This document shows, one piece after another, positions 7,644 to 10,430 of a stretch of 10,430 nucleotides of DNA; position 1 is the first letter of the stretch; the number at the start of each line of letters is the position of its first letter. Both the position numbers and the translations under genes were made by a program. The stretch is from CAZADH01 sp964483805. GTDB lineage: Bacteria; Muiribacteriota; Ozemobacteria; Ozemobacterales; Ozemobacteraceae. The notes under the pieces were generated by a model. The model worked only from the letters and a program-made list of their open reading frames with translations. It made no database searches and was not told where the DNA came from. The stretch lies in assembly GCA_964483805.1 (NCBI GenBank), contig CAZADH010000224.1, positions 1 to 10,430 on the forward strand, given 5' to 3'.

Positions 7644-9542
7644 TCACTCGCCTTGCCAGGGCTTCAGACAGTAGAGCGAACCCGAGCGGGTGCGGGCCAG
7701 GAGTCCGGCCGGCACGATCTGCAGTGCATCGGGGCCGAGTTCCCCGGCGAGATGGACCCGGTATTTTTCGTCGAAACTCCGGCGATGCAGGCAGAACACC
7801 CAGCCGTCCTGCGTTCCGAAGTAGACGCAGTCCCCTGAAAACACGGGATGCGTGCTGACCACGTGGTCATTGAAGTTGTGGGCCGTGGTCGGGGCGCTCG
7901 GGCCAAAATCGAGCTTGAAGAACTGGTCGCGGAACCCGGCGAAGCCGTCGGTGAGCGAGAAACCGACCGGCATCAACGGGGGGCGGTCACGGAACAGCGG
8001 TTCCTCTTTCAGCACTTCGGCGCCGTCGAGGCGCACCCGCAGAAACGCGCCGTCATTGGTGAACAGGTACGCATCGTCGCCGTGGACCACCGCTTCGGTG
8101 GCGGGGGCGTAGCGGGCGCTGCCGCTGCGATCGATGATCTTGTGCGCGTGCAGGGTGGCGCCGTTGGCCCCGTTGAGCACGATGAGAAACCCGGAGGGGT
8201 AGGCGGCGATCAGGCGGTCACCACTGCGGCTGAGCATTGCCCGCTGCGGCACACCTTTGGTCTTGGCCGCTTCCGGGGGCGGCTGGAACTCCCATGCCGC
8301 ATCGCCACTGTTGGCGCGCACCGCGCTCAATCGGCCGTTCAAACACGAGAAGACGATGACATCGCCAATACTTACAATGTATGGCGCGGCCGTGAAGTTC
8401 TCAAGGTCGTAGCGGTCGACCTTGCGTGCTGCGTCGATCGCCTTGAACCACAGCAGATTGTTGTCGGCGGTGTTGTAGGCAGCCCAGTAGCCGTGATCGA
8501 AACGAACCAGGGCAAAACCCTCGCGAACGTCGGGGCGAAACAGCAGGGGGACGGCGGCGGTTGCCGCCGAGGTCGAGGCCGTTCCCGGTTCGGTCTGCAA
8601 AATGGGGACGGTGATTTTCTCCGGGAACCGGGTGACTTTCGGGTTGCCGGCGACGTCACGGTCGAGCATGGCCATGCCGTCGGCGGTGGGCAGAAGTGGT
8701 TGTTTCAGACGACTCCAGGTCGGGCCCAACAGCGTGGGCTGCAGATCACGCGACCCGAGCACCTTGCCCGTGCTCGCTTCGATGGCCTGGACCCGATCCG
8801 GTCCGTACACCCACAGGCGTTCGTTGTCGAACTGTACGCCCGATGGGATCTTCGTAACGAACTCGCTGAGGGGTTGGTATTTGTCGAGAATCTTCCAGAC
8901 GATGCGATCGGTGGCGCCCTCGTTCGACCGCCACAGACCAAACCCGGCATGCACGCTCACCATGATCACCACCGCGGCGATGAAGGCGGTGCGCCGGCCG
9001 TCGCTCCAGTACGCGCCGAAGACGGTCTCGAAGAAATACTTGCAGAACAGTGACACGATGAAGCCCAGCACGCCCGCGATCACCAACAGCACGGTCAACA
9101 AAGTCGACATCATGACCCCAAACGGGATCTCCCGATTGCTCCAGGCTGCTTGCATGATCGGGATGACGTCGGCCAGGTTGGTCGACAGGTTGCGCCAGAC
9201 ATCAGTGAACCAGGTATTGTACATGCCCAACAACATCAAAACGCCGAACATGGTGCCATAGACGATCGAGCGCATGACGATGTGCATCATCAGGTAGAGC
9301 ATCGCTATGGCTCCGAGCGTCTTGTACGAGTGGATGGTGAAGATCGGGAACGTCGTGTAGTCGGCGAGCCGTACACCCAGCCAATAGGCCAGGCCGAGCA
9401 CCACCAGCGCCAGCGGCATCATGTAGAAGAAATTGGCGATCGTGCCGGCCGGTCGCACCTTCTTGGGTGGCGTCGTTGTGCCTGCCGGCTTGGCGGTCAC
9501 CGGTTTCACGGGTTCGGCGGTGACAATAGCGACATCGTCCAT
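7644..9542 (-). CDS. Membrane-anchored PQQ-like beta-propeller protein
   Basis: A 632-residue protein of unknown function. ATG 9542 is preceded by a strong GAGGAGGGAG site. Residues 1-33 are a Pro/Lys/Thr-rich cytoplasmic-type tail. About five membrane helices follow: 38-60, 73-90, 92-108, 142-167 and 185-203. Residues about 210-632 are a repeated beta-rich domain with PQQ/quinoprotein-alcohol-dehydrogenase-like blades, for example IEASTGKVLGSRDL, RANSGDAAWEF, LNGANGATLHAHK, YFGTQDGWVFCLHRR and RSGSLYCLKPW. The pattern '.G..G...W' and the A.D/N.G turns support a PQQ-like propeller, as in BamB-type proteins; enzyme residues for PQQ binding are not recognisable. The propeller is most likely on the outer face of the inner membrane. 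Its neighbour upstream is a histidine kinase gene 93 bases away on the same strand, so co-transcription is possible. An acting sensor or assembly role is inference. Confidence 0.82.
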   Translation of the reverse strand: MDDVAIVTAEPVKPVTAKPAGTTTPPKKVRPAGTIANFFYMMPLALVVLGLAYWLGVRLADYTTFPIFTIHSYKTLGAIAMLYLMMHIVMRSIVYGTMFGVLMLLGMYNTWFTDVWRNLSTNLADVIPIMQAAWSNREIPFGVMMSTLLTVLLVIAGVLGFIVSLFCKYFFETVFGAYWSDGRRTAFIAAVVIMVSVHAGFGLWRSNEGATDRIVWKILDKYQPLSEFVTKIPSGVQFDNERLWVYGPDRVQAIEASTGKVLGSRDLQPTLLGPTWSRLKQPLLPTADGMAMLDRDVAGNPKVTRFPEKITVPILQTEPGTASTSAATAAVPLLFRPDVREGFALVRFDHGYWAAYNTADNNLLWFKAIDAARKVDRYDLENFTAAPYIVSIGDVIVFSCLNGRLSAVRANSGDAAWEFQPPPEAAKTKGVPQRAMLSRSGDRLIAAYPSGFLIVLNGANGATLHAHKIIDRSGSARYAPATEAVVHGDDAYLFTNDGAFLRVRLDGAEVLKEEPLFRDRPPLMPVGFSLTDGFAGFRDQFFKLDFGPSAPTTAHNFNDHVVSTHPVFSGDCVYFGTQDGWVFCLHRRSFDEKYRVHLAGELGPDALQIVPAGLLARTRSGSLYCLKPWQGE

Positions 9543-9635
9543 GGCAATCTCCCTCCTCGCAGATCCGGCGTCCGCCGCGTCGTTGCCGGGTCACCGACCA
9601 TCATCGGCCGATTGCCGAGGATTCGTTACAGTGAA

Positions 9636-10430
9636 TTACCGCGGATCGGTGGCAGCAGGATCGTCCCCGGGCGGGGATGGGGTGGCACGAGGACGTTGCT
9701 GCGGCAGCGACACCGCGAACGTGGCCCCGCCAAGGGGTCCGGCCGGATCGAACCGCAGTCGGCCGCCCTCGCGCGAGGCCATCTCGAAACTGAGCGCCAG
9801 CCCAAGTCCCGTGCCCTTGCCCGGAGGCTTGGTCGTGAAGAACGGCTCGAACAGCCGCGTACGGTTTTCGACCGCGACCCCGGGTCCGTTGTCATCGACG
9901 GCCAGGTGGACGACCTCTCCGTCGGCCCACAACCGGATCTGCAACCGTCGGGGTCCATCGTTCTCGCGCAGTGCGTCGAGGGCATTGCCCATGAGGTTGA
10001 CGAGGATCTGGTTGGCGCGCAGCGGCGAACCGTTGATGGTGCCGGTGAACGTGATGTCGGTGGTCAGGTCGACCTCGTTCTGCTCGAGGTCGTGCCGGTA
10101 CATCTGCAATACTTCGGCAATAAGCGCGTGCATCTCGTAGTCGTACCGTCGCTCTTCGTCATGGCGGGCAAAGCCCCGCAACGAATCGACGATGCCGCGG
10201 ACCCGCGAAGCCCCGCGCCGGATGTCGCGCACCACCGCCCACACCTCGTCGTTGCGCAGGTTGAAACTGCCGGTCAGTGCTTCTTCGCTGCGTGGCTTCT
10301 GACTTTCGAGAAAGTCGAGACCCAGGCTGATGAAATTGAGTGGGTTGTTGATTTCGTGCGCGATGCTTGCCGAGATGCGGCCCAGCGAGGCCATCTTCTC
10401 CTGATACATCATCTGCCGTTCGCGCTGTTC
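9636..10430 (-). CDS. Sensor histidine kinase, C-terminal part (start outside window)
   Basis: The frame is open to the right edge; 264 residues are visible, ending at TAA 9638-9636. They form a full transmitter module. A dimerisation helix begins EKMASLGRISASIAHEINNPL, with phospho-accepting His25 of the visible part (codon 10358-10356). The HATPase_c domain has N box QILVNLMGNALDAL (N149), G1 box DDNGPGV, F box LFEPFFTTK and G2 box GTGLGLAL. The HEINNPL H box, the FFTTK box and the coiled run-in (EQRERQMMYQ) place it with NtrB-like, PAS- or GAF-linked kinases. The sensing part lies outside the window. No receiver domain follows; the Pro-rich tail (about 245-264) has no known role. All catalytic motifs are intact, so it is probably active. 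The partner regulator is not visible. Confidence 0.93.
   Translation of the reverse strand, partial: EQRERQMMYQEKMASLGRISASIAHEINNPLNFISLGLDFLESQKPRSEEALTGSFNLRNDEVWAVVRDIRRGASRVRGIVDSLRGFARHDEERRYDYEMHALIAEVLQMYRHDLEQNEVDLTTDITFTGTINGSPLRANQILVNLMGNALDALRENDGPRRLQIRLWADGEVVHLAVDDNGPGVAVENRTRLFEPFFTTKPPGKGTGLGLALSFEMASREGGRLRFDPAGPLGGATFAVSLPQQRPRATPSPPGDDPAATDPR

Noticed and set aside
7848..9053. A 401-codon open frame on the plus strand opposite the beta-propeller gene
   Set aside because: The composition is typical of an antisense shadow, and the minus-strand gene has a clear start site, membrane helices and propeller blades.
9603..9612. 10-bp palindrome ATCGGCCGAT between the kinase and propeller genes
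   Set aside because: It is too short and too GC-rich to separate from chance, and no promoter boxes align with it.

Overview
The window is high-GC bacterial DNA with dense, mostly leaderless-looking protein genes, clear Shine-Dalgarno sites and no RNA genes. It looks like a draft or metagenome scaffold, because a run of ten N falls inside a gene. The mix of genes suggests a Gram-negative, deltaproteobacterial or Myxococcota-like environmental lineage: a receiver-PPDK_N fusion, a Gly/Ser/Ala-rich exported SH3-TPR protein, a membrane-anchored beta-propeller, an NtrB-like histidine kinase and a REP-associated transposase. That placement is inference from gene style and was not tested.

Layout. 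Positions 1-452 hold a low-confidence C-terminal fragment of a plus-strand gene. Positions 506-3478 (+) encode a 990-residue protein with two receiver-like domains followed by a PEP synthase/pyruvate phosphate dikinase ATP-grasp region. Its stop codon lies inside a perfect hairpin repeat. That repeat begins a small REP/RAYT module: hairpin (3473-3504), Y1 transposase gene (3521-4126) with a second perfect palindrome inside its reading frame (3815-3842), and a decayed third copy (4158-4195). On the minus strand follow a terminator-like hairpin (4237-4276) and gdhA (4339-5714, NADP-type glutamate dehydrogenase). gdhA is broken by an assembly gap and by 57 bp that encode the start of DNA gyrase subunit A, most likely a chimeric contig end.

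A divergent intergenic region (5715-6125) holds a promoter-like sequence for each neighbour. The plus-strand gene at 6126-7406 encodes an exported SH3b-TPR protein; it seems to have lost its last 17 codons to a single stop codon. A hairpin with 12-bp tandem repeats in its loop (7487-7566) separates it from two minus-strand genes: a five-helix membrane protein with a PQQ-like beta-propeller (7644-9542) and, upstream of it, the C-terminal part of a sensor histidine kinase that runs off the window (9636-10430).

The genes do not form one pathway. Two have links to central metabolism: gdhA to ammonia assimilation, and the receiver-PPDK_N protein probably to signal-controlled ATP-dependent phosphotransfer. 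The last two minus-strand genes may be co-transcribed. The most unusual items are the receiver-PPDK_N fusion without the usual His and PEP domains, the RAYT gene that carries its own REP palindrome in frame, and the gyrA/gdhA chimera, which is an assembly warning rather than biology.
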